Part shown: positions 1-6,971 of the stretch, in pieces
How the letters are laid out: the number at the start of each line of letters is the position of its first letter
How positions within the stretch are numbered: the stretch's first letter is position 1
Assembly (NCBI GenBank): GCA_964628835.1
Contig: CAZVME010000107.1
Span: forward strand, 1-8,146
DNA from: JAAGZL01 sp964628835
Lineage (GTDB): Bacteria; Pseudomonadota; Gammaproteobacteria; Chromatiales; Chromatiaceae
Reading direction: 5' to 3'
Length of the DNA: 8,146 bases
Program-made: the position numbers and the translations under genes
Notes under the pieces: model-generated
Told to the model about the DNA's origin: nothing
The model's input: only the letters and a program-made list of their open reading frames with translations
Databases searched by the model: none

Positions 1-141
1 GAAAAGCAGTATTTTGAGAAGCTAGCAACTGTCTAGAAAACTAGGGGCTTGCCAATGATCACCGTCCGATGAGCAGAAAATTACTCTTTCTACTTTTTGG
101 GTGTTTATCATTTAGAATTGCTAAATTGGATAATGGACTTA

Positions 142-171
142 TTGAGTTTATTAAGGTGTCAGCTGTATCAT
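142..171 (+). promoter_or_regulatory. candidate sigma-70 promoter for the tyrosine phosphatase gene
   Basis: TTGAGT (142-147) and TATCAT (166-171) are separated by 18 bases and match 4/6 and 5/6 of the -35 and -10 consensus. The site lies in AT-rich DNA 38 bases before the ATG at 209. No ORF with a start codon fills bases 1-208. The ribosome binding site is weak: only a GAG at 197-199, nine bases before the start. AT-rich DNA yields such matches by chance, so this is a candidate only. Confidence 0.35.
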
Positions 172-208
172 TGGTGCGCTTAAGATACATGGTAATGAGC
201 GTGACTTT

Positions 209-700
209 ATGAAAAATTTAAATAAAATACGAGTTCTCTTTTGCTGCATGGGCAATATCTGCCGTTCACCTACAGCCCATGGTGTATTTGAGGCTATGGT
301 AGAAAGAGTAGGGCTGACAGATGTGGTGCAAGTTGATTCAGCTGGAACCCATGCCTACCATGTGGGTGAGCCACCTGATCTCAGGTCGCAGCAGGAGGCC
401 CTGTCCCATGGTGTAGATCTTAGCTACCAGCGGGCTCGTCGTGTTGTTAGCAGTGACTTCTACCAGTTTGATTATATTCTGGCCATGGACCGGGACAACC
501 ATAGAAACCTTGCCGCCATATGCCCGGAAGGAATGGAGGATAGATTGCATCTGTTCATGGATTTTGCTGCGGAATTGGAGCAGGCGGAGGTGCCTGATCC
601 ATATTATGGAGGCGAGGATGGATTCAACCGGGTATTTATGATGGTGGAAGTTGCGGCGGCAGGTCTGCTGGAAAATATTGGGCTACGCCTACGGGAGTAG
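209..700 (+). CDS. ptpA: low-molecular-weight protein-tyrosine phosphatase
   Basis: The 163-residue cytoplasmic protein hydrolyses phosphotyrosine on proteins, and this family often counteracts bacterial tyrosine kinases. The N-terminal P-loop CMGNICRS gives the CX5R signature with Cys13 as nucleophile and Arg19 binding phosphate. VPDPYYGG near residues 128-135 supplies the general acid Asp130 and the paired tyrosines of the family. Length is usual (about 150-160 residues). The ATG at 209 is the only reasonable start: it lies ten codons before the P-loop, and the frame has a stop at 152-154 with no ATG or GTG in between. The gene stands alone, convergent with rne, with a hairpin terminator 44 bases after its stop. 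The name ptpA rests on the Pseudomonas-like position beside rne. No tyrosine kinase or capsule export gene is visible, so the Wzb-type role is not supported here. The enzyme family is certain; the substrate is not. Confidence 0.93.
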   Translation: MKNLNKIRVLFCCMGNICRSPTAHGVFEAMVERVGLTDVVQVDSAGTHAYHVGEPPDLRSQQEALSHGVDLSYQRARRVVSSDFYQFDYILAMDRDNHRNLAAICPEGMEDRLHLFMDFAAELEQAEVPDPYYGGEDGFNRVFMMVEVAAAGLLENIGLRLRE

Positions 701-744
701 CTAGTGTAATTCTCTGCTCCATAAGATGTAGAGATATACAAAGT

Positions 745-774
745 AAAACGCCCCGCTATTGCGGGGCGTTTTTT
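745..774. terminator. bidirectional intrinsic terminator between ptpA and rne
   Basis: Arms AAAACGCCCCGC (745-756) and GCGGGGCGTTTT (761-772) form a 12-bp perfect stem around the loop TATT. A T run follows on the + strand (769-774) and the A run at 745-748 serves as the T run for the - strand. It lies 44 bases after the phosphatase stop and 18 bases after the rne stop, so it can end both convergent transcripts. Confidence 0.92.
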
Positions 775-792
775 GTTGGCGTGGTTGCAAGG

Positions 793-3700
793 TTACTCCG
801 AACTACCACCCTGGGGAGGCTTGGGCGTAGTTTCGGCAGCCGGTTTGCTGTCTGCACCAGAACCGGTGGAAGGGTTGGTTGCAGGCTTGTCTTGTTTCTT
901 GGTCTCTACCATTTGTGGCGCCGGTTTTGGTGGTGACTCCTTCTTTGGGGCAGGGGCCTCCACTGGTTTTGCCGCAACCGGCTTGGGGGCAGGCTTTGGT
1001 TTCGGTTCTGCTGCTTGCGCTGGCTTCTCCTGTGCTCTGGTCTCCACCATTTGTGGCGCCGGTTTTGGTGCTGACTCCTTTTTGGGAGCAGGTGGTGCCA
1101 CTGGTTTTGCTGCAACCGGCTTGGGGGCAGGCTTTGGCTTGGGTTCTGCTGCTTGCGCTGGCTTCTCCTGTTCCCTGGTCTCCACCATTTGTGGTGCAGG
1201 TTTGGACTGCGCCTCCGGTTTAGGGGCAGTGGCCTTTGCTGGTTGCTCTGGGCTCTTTGCTTCAACCGGTTTTACCGTTGGCTTTGGCTCCTGCTTTGGA
1301 GCGGAGTCCTGTGCAGGTCTCTCCTGCGCCTCCGGTTTAGGAGCAGTGGCCTTTGCTGGTTGCTCTGGGCTCTTTGCTTCAATCGGTTTTACCGTTGGCT
1401 TTGGCTCCTGCTTTCGAGCAGAGTCCTGTGCAGGTCTCTCCTGCGCCTTGGTCTCCACTGGTTGTTGTGTGGCAACTTTGCTATCTGTAGCGGCTGCCTG
1501 AGCCTGATTTGACTCTGAACCAGGGGCCTCAGCCTGGTTCTCTCCGCGTGTGGTCTGATCGGTACGTGGCTTGCGTGGCCCACGGCGACGACCACCAGAC
1601 CTACTACGTCCACCTGAGGAAATCTCCTGGTTCTTGGTCTGTTCACCATCCTGGGCTTGGGTTGTTGCAGGTTTCTGCTCAACCGGCTGTTCTACAGAAC
1701 CCTGTTGCTGCTGATCTGCTGTGGTAGTTGTTTGGTCCCGATTGCTGCGACCGCGGCGTCTGCGACCGCCACGACGTCCTCGACGTGAACTTGAGCTTTT
1801 CTGCTGCTCATCATTTAGTTTGGCATCGGTATTGCTGTCTCCACCATCAGTTGTAGCACCCTGCTGTTCCTTGGCAGGCTCATTTGCCTGGACCTGTTTT
1901 TGGCTTATGTTAACGCCCTTGCCACGTCCTCCGGCGGAGCCTGAACGTCTGGTGCTCTGGCTATCTGCACCATCTCTTCTATTGCGGTTGGAACGTTGCC
2001 TGTTACCGCCTGATCTTCCTGAGCTTCTGCGCTGTCCTCTCTGCTGCTTCGGCTTCTCTTCCTCTTTCGCTGGTGGTGCTTCCTCACTGCTGGTGCCGAT
2101 AATGGCTCCCAGGAGACGCTTTACAAATCCGGGCTTCTCAGCGTCTTGCTCAGATGCCTTCGCTTTAGGCGCTGGTCTGGGGACAGGCGTAGCTGGAGTG
2201 ATACGTTTTACTGCCGGTTCCTCACTCTTGGTCTCTTTTGGTTTGATGTGTTTTGGGACATCGGTCTCGGGCTCAACCGACATCTGGTAACTGGCGGTGT
2301 CAGAGTCATGCTCCGGCATATCCTGGCTGCGGATACGTTCTATCTCGTAATTTGGTGTCTCAAAATGACTGTTGGGGACCAATACCACATTCACCGACTG
2401 GCGGTTCTCAATGTCGTGGATAGCATCACGTTTTTCGTTCAGTAGGAAGGTGGCAACGTCTACTGGCAGTTGGGCGATGATGCGGGCGGTATTGTCTTTC
2501 ATCGCCTGTTCTTCGATCACGCGCAACACCGAGAGCGCCAGAGATTCCACGCCACGGATAAAGCCATGTCCCTTACAACGGGGGCATACCAACTGGCTGG
2601 ATTCACCCAGGGATGGACGCAGTCTCTGACGGGACATCTCCAACAGGCCAAAACGCGAGATGCGGCCGATCTGCACCCGAGCCCGATCTTGCTTCATGGC
2701 GTCTTTCAGCTGATTTTCCACTGCCCTCTGGTTCCTGGCAGGCCCCATGTCGATAAAGTCGATTACAAACAGGCCACCCATATCGCGCAGACGTAGCTGG
2801 CGTGCCACCTCATCTGCCGCTTCAAGGTTGGTATTGAGAGCAGTCTCTTCTATGTCTGAGCCCTTGGTGGCGCGGGCCGAGTTGATATCCACAGAGGTGA
2901 GGGCTTCGGTATGGTCAATGACGATAGAACCGCCAGAGGGGAGACGCACCTCACGTTGGAAGGCGGATTCGATCTGACTCTCTATCTGATAGCGGGTGAA
3001 GAGTGGGACCTCATCCTCATAGTGACGGACTTTGTTTAGATTTTGTGGCATTACCTGCTGGATAAACTCACACGCCTCCTGGTGTACAGCAGGGTGATCA
3101 ATGACAATCTCGCTGATGTCAGCCCGCAGGTAGTCACGAATGGAGCGTATGATTACATTGCTTTCCTGGTAGACCAGAAAAGGTGCCCGTTTGTCCTTAA
3201 CTGATATCTCGATTGCAGACCAGAGTTGTAGCAGGTAGTCCAGATCCCACTGAAGTTCATCTTCGCTCTTGCCAACCCCGGCGGTACGAACGATCAACCC
3301 CATGCCGTCCTGGATGGTGAGGTGGCTCATGGCCTCGCGCAGTTCGTTACGGTCACTGCCTTCGATGCGACGGGACACGCCGCCAGCGCGGGGGTTGTTT
3401 GGCATCAGGACTAGATAACGTCCAGCCAGGGAGATAAAGGTGGTGAGGGCCGCGCCTTTGTTGCCGCGTTCCTCTTTTTCCACCTGGACTACAATTTCCT
3501 GTCCCTCTTTGATGGCCTCCCGGATATTGACCCGTCCACCGGATTTTTTGCTGGCCTCAGAGAAGTAACTGCGGGAGATCTCTTTTAGTGGCAGGAATCC
3601 GTGACGTTCCGAGCCATATTCAACAAATGCCGCTTCCAGGCTGGGTTCCACCCTGGTGATACGCCCTTTGTAAATATTGGCTTTTTTCTGTTCGCGACCG

Positions 3701-3795
3701 GAGGTTTCTATATCGAGGTTGTAGAGTTTTTGGCCATCTACAATGGCTACGCGCAACTCTTCTGGCTGAGTTGCGTTGATCAGCATACGTTTCAT
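793..3795 (-). CDS. rne: ribonuclease E, degradosome scaffold
   Basis: RNase E is the essential endonuclease for mRNA decay and rRNA/tRNA processing; it acts at the inner membrane and scaffolds the degradosome. Translation from 3795 (MKRMLINATQ) gives 1000 residues. An S1 domain at about 35-125 is followed by the 5'-sensor and DNase I-like regions. Catalytic Asp303 (SVDINSA) and Asp346 (VIDFIDM), and zinc-link Cys404/Cys407 (CPRCKGHG), fall at exactly the E. coli numbers, which fixes the start. The start has AAAGGA (3802-3807) six bases upstream. The non-catalytic half has an amphipathic helix at 554-567 (PGFVKRLLGAIIG) resembling the membrane-binding segment A, Arg-rich patches near 586-606, 670-686 and 730-745, then a Pro/Ala/Lys-rich tail with tandem repeats (784-975). 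I recognise no enolase or PNPase docking motif in the tail. The frame stays open 51 codons upstream to a GTG at 3948, but that stretch is better read as the leader. rluC is divergent. Confidence 0.97.
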   Translation of the reverse strand: MKRMLINATQPEELRVAIVDGQKLYNLDIETSGREQKKANIYKGRITRVEPSLEAAFVEYGSERHGFLPLKEISRSYFSEASKKSGGRVNIREAIKEGQEIVVQVEKEERGNKGAALTTFISLAGRYLVLMPNNPRAGGVSRRIEGSDRNELREAMSHLTIQDGMGLIVRTAGVGKSEDELQWDLDYLLQLWSAIEISVKDKRAPFLVYQESNVIIRSIRDYLRADISEIVIDHPAVHQEACEFIQQVMPQNLNKVRHYEDEVPLFTRYQIESQIESAFQREVRLPSGGSIVIDHTEALTSVDINSARATKGSDIEETALNTNLEAADEVARQLRLRDMGGLFVIDFIDMGPARNQRAVENQLKDAMKQDRARVQIGRISRFGLLEMSRQRLRPSLGESSQLVCPRCKGHGFIRGVESLALSVLRVIEEQAMKDNTARIIAQLPVDVATFLLNEKRDAIHDIENRQSVNVVLVPNSHFETPNYEIERIRSQDMPEHDSDTASYQMSVEPETDVPKHIKPKETKSEEPAVKRITPATPVPRPAPKAKASEQDAEKPGFVKRLLGAIIGTSSEEAPPAKEEEKPKQQRGQRRSSGRSGGNRQRSNRNRRDGADSQSTRRSGSAGGRGKGVNISQKQVQANEPAKEQQGATTDGGDSNTDAKLNDEQQKSSSSRRGRRGGRRRRGRSNRDQTTTTADQQQQGSVEQPVEQKPATTQAQDGEQTKNQEISSGGRSRSGGRRRGPRKPRTDQTTRGENQAEAPGSESNQAQAAATDSKVATQQPVETKAQERPAQDSARKQEPKPTVKPIEAKSPEQPAKATAPKPEAQERPAQDSAPKQEPKPTVKPVEAKSPEQPAKATAPKPEAQSKPAPQMVETREQEKPAQAAEPKPKPAPKPVAAKPVAPPAPKKESAPKPAPQMVETRAQEKPAQAAEPKPKPAPKPVAAKPVEAPAPKKESPPKPAPQMVETKKQDKPATNPSTGSGADSKPAAETTPKPPQGGSSE
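871..1203 (-). repeat. two and a half tandem 138-bp repeats in the rne tail
   Basis: 46-codon units at 1066-1203 and 928-1065, and a partial third at 871-927, encode residues 865-910, 911-956 and 957-975. Each starts KPAPQMVET; the full units continue through a KPKPAPKPVAAKP core and end with PAPKKES. The two full copies differ at roughly 15 of 138 bases, so they are older than the neighbouring 117-bp pair. The encoded sequence is low-complexity, positively charged and very probably disordered. Confidence 0.92.
1213..1446 (-). repeat. two tandem 117-bp repeats in the rne tail
   Basis: Two adjacent 39-codon units (1330-1446, then 1213-1329) encode residues 784-822 and 823-861 of RNase E. Each begins AQERPAQDSA and ends ATAPKPE. 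By eye I count only 4 differences in 117 bases, giving Arg/Pro and Ile/Val replacements. Such high DNA identity points to recent duplication or ongoing homogenisation. The unit is a multiple of three, so copy changes keep the frame. Confidence 0.93.
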
Positions 3796-3960
3796 TAATA
3801 ATCCTTTGCGCGCTACATATCCCTGATTTCTCAACAGCTTAAGGCGTGTTGAGGTTACAACGACTTGCGGCGGTTTCCCAATGGGAATACGTTGGTTACT
3901 GCTGGAATACCAGTGCTTCCTGGTCTCATCAGCAGAGTTATCAGACACCGGTAATCCGGT
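3796..3960 (-). promoter_or_regulatory. structured rne 5' leader, probable autoregulatory element
   Basis: Read on the - strand, the 165 bases before the rne ATG contain four hairpins. 3947-3960 has arms ACCGG/CCGGT around ATTA. 3899-3935 has outer arms CTGCTG/CAGCAG and inner arms ACCAG/CTGGT split by an internal loop. 3875-3887 has arms TTCCC/GGGAA. 3830-3853 has arms CTCAACA/TGTTGAG with a short GC/GC top. The Shine-Dalgarno AAAGGA follows at 3802-3807. In E. coli RNase E represses its own synthesis by cleaving its structured leader, with a conserved stem-loop as sensor (Rfam rne5). The two-part stem with internal loop at 3899-3935 is the best equivalent here. The hairpins are seen; the regulatory role is inferred from position. 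Confidence 0.6.
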
Positions 3961-4142
3961 CTTCTGAATCCCAACTATTCCGCCCCTTGTGGCACGCAGT
4001 TAATTTGTTTTAAAAACACCGCTATGTTGCGGGTTCCCGGTTTGATCAAGCCTGGGTTGGCATTAGTTGTTTCTGTAACCACATATTCTTCAAGGTCACA
4101 TTTTGACCCATGTGGCAGTTTCCCTCTGCTTGATCCGGCGCA

Positions 4143-4159
4143 GACCATTGTCAAAGGTC
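4143..4159. promoter_or_regulatory. imperfect palindrome over the candidate rluC -35 box
   Basis: GACCATTG and CAAAGGTC flank a central T; 7 of 8 arm positions pair. The palindrome covers the candidate -35 hexamer TTGTCA, and on the other strand it contains a perfect TTGACA. The half-site AAGGTCAC (4154-4161) recurs at 4092-4099. This is a typical size and place for an operator. No regulator can be named. Confidence 0.35.
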
Positions 4160-4323
4160 ACGCCAAAAAATCTTAAACGTAGGAAGTTAGGCTCACTGGA
4201 ATACCACCCATGTGGCCGCTTCTGTAAATGACTATAGGACATGAGTGTAATAATACTACTCACCCTGTGGTTTTAATCCGATAGCCAATAGATGATCATA
4301 ACAGCCTTAAACTGGCGCATCAA

Positions 4324-4350
4324 ATGGCCATGACCTGTTACTATTTGTAA
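4324..4350 (+). CDS. possible 8-codon leader ORF abutting rluC
   Basis: ATG at 4324 opens an in-frame mini-ORF, MAMTCYYL, whose TAA (4348-4350) is followed directly by the rluC ATG. rluC itself has no recognisable Shine-Dalgarno sequence, so translation could reach it by termination and restart. The mini-ORF also lacks a good Shine-Dalgarno, and an ORF this short can arise by chance. Confidence 0.25.
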   Translation: MAMTCYYL

Positions 4351-5304
4351 ATGTCAGAAAATAAAGAAAAATCTTACCCTGTAAGACAAGTGGTTGTTGA
4401 GACTGGTTACCAGGGTCAACGCTTGGACAACTTTCTCCTGGCGATGCTCAAGGGGGTTCCCAAGAGCCGTGTCTACAGGATTGTGCGGAAGGGAGAGGTG
4501 CGGGTAAACAAGGGGCGCACCAAGGTCAGTTATCGCCTGCAGGAGGGGGATGTTGTGCGAATTCCTCCGGTAAGAGTGGCTGACAGAGAGGAGCCAGTAC
4601 GCCCGGGCACCAAGACTATGGATGCCCTGGAGCAGTCCATAATATATGAAGATAAGCGTCTGCTGGTTCTGAACAAGCCCTCAGGTTTGGCGGTGCATGG
4701 GGGGAGCGGTCTCAAGTTTGGGGTGATTGAGGCGCTACGTTTTGCCAGGCCGGGGGAGAAGGAGTTGGAGCTGGTGCATCGACTGGACCGGGCTACCTCG
4801 GGGTGTCTTATGGTTGCTAAACGCCGCAGTGCCCTGCGAACTCTACATGAGCTGTTGCGGAGCAACGGAGTGGATAAACGCTATCTGGCCCTGGTGGCAG
4901 GGCGTTGGAAGCGGGATCGCGAGACCGTGGACGCACCCCTGGCGAAGAACATGATTCAGGGGGGAGAACGGGTGGTGCGAGTGGACCCAGAGGGTAAGGA
5001 GGCATTGACTCGCTTCCGGGTGCTGGAACGTTTCCCGGATGTAACCCTGGTTGAGGCGGAACTGATGACCGGACGCACCCATCAACTGCGAGTGCATCTG
5101 GCGCATCTGGGGACCCCCATCCTGGGGGATGAGAAGTATGGCAACAGCCTGGCTAATCGCAGGTTGAAGAAACAGGGGCTGAAGCGACTGTTTCTACATG
5201 CAAAATCTCTCTCCTTTAACTGGACAGAGGAGGTGGGTCGGTTAAGAGTGGAAGCTCCACTGGAGCTGACACTGGAACAATTACTAAAGCGGTTGCGCAC
5301 ATGA
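4351..5304 (+). CDS. rluC: 23S rRNA pseudouridine synthase RluC
   Basis: The 317-residue RluA-family enzyme isomerises uridines of 23S rRNA; the E. coli enzyme modifies positions 955, 2504 and 2580 near the peptidyl transferase centre. An N-terminal S4 RNA-binding domain (about 20-75, GQRLDNFLLAML onward) precedes the catalytic domain. HRLDRATSG holds the catalytic Asp146, close to the Asp144 I recall in E. coli. NKPSGLAVHGG (108-118) and GRTHQLRVHLAHLG (241-254) are the other family motifs. Length matches E. coli RluC (319 residues), and the divergent rne next door favours RluC over RluD or RluA. A TAA lies directly before the ATG at 4351, so the gene cannot start further upstream in frame. 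No Shine-Dalgarno is visible. Its stop overlaps the next gene's ATG by four bases, indicating a coupled operon. Confidence 0.95.
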   Translation: MSENKEKSYPVRQVVVETGYQGQRLDNFLLAMLKGVPKSRVYRIVRKGEVRVNKGRTKVSYRLQEGDVVRIPPVRVADREEPVRPGTKTMDALEQSIIYEDKRLLVLNKPSGLAVHGGSGLKFGVIEALRFARPGEKELELVHRLDRATSGCLMVAKRRSALRTLHELLRSNGVDKRYLALVAGRWKRDRETVDAPLAKNMIQGGERVVRVDPEGKEALTRFRVLERFPDVTLVEAELMTGRTHQLRVHLAHLGTPILGDEKYGNSLANRRLKKQGLKRLFLHAKSLSFNWTEEVGRLRVEAPLELTLEQLLKRLRT

Positions 5305-5963
5305 GCAATAACAAATTCACCCTACTGGTCTTCGACTGGGATGGCACCCTGATGGACTCTGCCTCCAATATCATAGAGTGTGTACGTGGGGCCGCCATAG
5401 ATCTGAATCTGGATATCCCCAGCGATGATGCGATTCGAAATATCATCGGGTTGGGGCTGAAAGAGGCGGTGACCGAGATATTCCCAGGCTCAGACAATGA
5501 CCTGGTGTGGCAGGTGGTGGAGCGCTACCGGGTCCATTTCCTGGACCATAACCGGACTCCATCAGAGCTGTTTCCAGGCGCTGAAGATACACTGCGGCAT
5601 GTGGCTGATTTGGGCTATCTGATGGCAGTGGCCACCGGCAAGGGCCGGGTCGGTCTGGATAAGGTGTTCGACTACACCGGGTTAAGGGAGCTGTTTCACA
5701 CCTCTCGTTGTGCCGATGAGGGGTTCTCCAAGCCAAATCCTGATATGTTACTGCAGATAATGGATGAGCTGGGGACCCAGGGCCATGAGACCCTGATGAT
5801 CGGTGATACCGAATACGACATGCAGATGGCCCGTAGCGCCAATGCCCAGCGCCTGGGGGTGAGTTATGGCAGTCATACCAGAGAGCGCCTGATGCAGTCG
5901 GGACCACTAGGATGTCTGGACGATATCCGGGAACTACCTAACTGGCTGGATGCTGTCAGTTAA
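5301..5963 (+). CDS. HAD-superfamily phosphatase, phosphoglycolate phosphatase-like
   Basis: This 220-residue cytoplasmic protein is a HAD hydrolase of the beta-phosphoglucomutase/Gph type. All four motifs are intact: DWDGT with nucleophile Asp12 and acid/base Asp14, Thr112 in VATGKG, Lys144 in SKPNPD, and the Mg2+-binding IGDTEYD with Asp169 and Asp173. The segment between motifs I and II (about 20-90) is a helical cap of the C1 type. The ATG overlaps the rluC TGA in ATGA, and there is no good Shine-Dalgarno, so translation is probably coupled. sppA follows after 30 bases. A HAD phosphatase in this slot is familiar from other gammaproteobacteria, where it is usually labelled phosphoglycolate phosphatase-like without proven substrate. 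Family is certain; substrate is unknown. It should not be called gph without more evidence. Confidence 0.9.
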   Translation: MSNNKFTLLVFDWDGTLMDSASNIIECVRGAAIDLNLDIPSDDAIRNIIGLGLKEAVTEIFPGSDNDLVWQVVERYRVHFLDHNRTPSELFPGAEDTLRHVADLGYLMAVATGKGRVGLDKVFDYTGLRELFHTSRCADEGFSKPNPDMLLQIMDELGTQGHETLMIGDTEYDMQMARSANAQRLGVSYGSHTRERLMQSGPLGCLDDIRELPNWLDAVS

Positions 5964-5993
5964 TTATTAAGTACTGCAAAGAAGAGGAACGAA

Positions 5994-6971
5994 ATGGATA
6001 CCAATGACCAGAATCAGGGTGGAGCACCCAGCACAGACGCCTGGGAGAAGGGGCTGATCCAGGAGCTTGCCCTCTCCAGCGTCAAAGAGAAACGTCGGGC
6101 GCGTCGCTGGGGCATATTCTTCAAGTTCCTCACCTTTGCCTACCTGATAGCCGTTCTCGCCCTGCTGGTGCCAAACGGGTTGCAGGATGCACATATCCGG
6201 GATGGTAAACACACTGCGCTGGTGGATATTGAAGGGGTGATCGCCCACGATGCAGGAGCCAGTGCCGATAATGTAATCACCGGCTTGCGTAAGGCGTTTA
6301 AACATAAAAATACCAAAGGGGTGATCCTGCGTATCAACAGCCCAGGCGGAAGTCCGGTGCAGGCAGGCTACATCAATGATGAGATTGTACGCCTGAAGAA
6401 AAAATATCCTGATATTAAGGTGTATGCCGTTGTGACCGATATATGTGCATCTGGTGGATATTATATTGCGGTGGCGGCGGACGAGATCTATGTGGATAAG
6501 GCCAGCATCGTGGGTTCCATCGGCGTTCTGATGAACGGTTTTGGATTTGTGGATGTGATAGACAAGCTTGGTGTTGAGCGGCGTTTGTTAACCGCTGGAG
6601 AACATAAGGGCATCCTGGACCCCTTCTCTCCACAGAAGGAGTTTGATCGCAGTTATATGAAAAACATGCTGGACCAGATCCATCAACAGTTTATCGATAC
6701 GGTAAAACGGGGTCGTGGTGACCGTCTTAAGATCAACGACAAGACCTTCAGTGGTCTGTTCTGGAATGGGGAACAGAGCGTAAAGCTTGGGCTTGCAGAT
6801 GCCATTGGCAGTAGTAGCTATGTGGCCCGGGAGATAATTGGGGTAGAGAAAATTGTGGACTTCACCCGTAGTGAAGATCTGTTTGAGCGCTTCGCCAAGA
6901 AGATGGGTGCTGGCGCTGCCTCAACTCTGAATGGGATGTTTGGATTAAGCGAGGGAGTCAAGTTGCACTAA
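5994..6971 (+). CDS. sppA: signal peptide peptidase SppA, short S49 family
   Basis: The 325-residue membrane-anchored serine protease degrades cleaved signal peptides. A basic stretch (KEKRRARR, 31-38) precedes one membrane segment at about 42-60, giving a cytoplasmic N-terminus and periplasmic catalytic domain. DICASGGYYIA places the nucleophile at Ser153; GEHKGILDPFS places the general base at Lys205. Their 52-residue spacing matches the Ser147/Lys199 pair I recall in Bacillus subtilis SppA. NSPGGS (115-120) and the VGSIGV strand (173-178) are further S49 marks. It is the single-domain form, about half the length of E. coli SppA, and presumably oligomerises to complete active sites. AGAGGA at 5983-5988 is a good Shine-Dalgarno five bases before the ATG. 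It is the last gene of the rluC operon; no clear intrinsic terminator follows. Confidence 0.94.
   Translation: MDTNDQNQGGAPSTDAWEKGLIQELALSSVKEKRRARRWGIFFKFLTFAYLIAVLALLVPNGLQDAHIRDGKHTALVDIEGVIAHDAGASADNVITGLRKAFKHKNTKGVILRINSPGGSPVQAGYINDEIVRLKKKYPDIKVYAVVTDICASGGYYIAVAADEIYVDKASIVGSIGVLMNGFGFVDVIDKLGVERRLLTAGEHKGILDPFSPQKEFDRSYMKNMLDQIHQQFIDTVKRGRGDRLKINDKTFSGLFWNGEQSVKLGLADAIGSSSYVAREIIGVEKIVDFTRSEDLFERFAKKMGAGAASTLNGMFGLSEGVKLH

Larger units (their letters stand above)
3961..4350. promoter_or_regulatory. divergent rne/rluC control region
   Basis: About 390 non-coding bases separate the rne leader from rluC. For rluC, TTGTCA (4148-4153, 5/6 of the -35 consensus) and TCTTAA (4171-4176, 3/6) are 17 bases apart. 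For rne no convincing promoter stands out; TTGATC (4045-4050) with CATAGC (4022-4027) on the - strand is a weak option. The region also has an imperfect palindrome at 4143-4159, an inverted repeat GGTCA-N5-TGACC at 4094-4108, and an 11-base direct repeat (ACCCATGTGGC at 4106-4116 and 4206-4216) exactly 100 bases apart. I see no tRNA or other recognisable RNA gene. Confidence 0.5.

Noticed and set aside
1..36. C-terminal end (EKQYFEKLATV) of a gene entering from the left
   Set aside because: Frame 1 is open to a TAG at 34-36, but eleven residues cannot distinguish coding from chance and match no family I recognise.
871..1446. CRISPR-like array
   Set aside because: The 117- and 138-bp units are long, directly adjacent, in frame and lack unique spacers; they are protein-coding tandem repeats.
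773..1501. 242-residue + strand ORF rich in Gly, Ala, Phe and Ser
   Set aside because: It is the antisense reading of the Pro/Ala/Lys repeat tail of rne. The repeats keep several frames open, and it overlaps the terminator hairpin.
1721..2290. 189-residue + strand ORF
   Set aside because: Antisense shadow of the Arg-rich part of rne; low-complexity Leu/Arg/Ser sequence with no start signal or domain.
3796..3948. 51-residue N-terminal extension of RNase E from a GTG at 3948
   Set aside because: Starting at 3795 places Asp303, Asp346, Cys404 and Cys407 at exactly the E. coli numbers and gives the usual MKRMLINATQ start with AAAGGA six bases before it. The GTG has no Shine-Dalgarno and the stretch is rich in hairpins.
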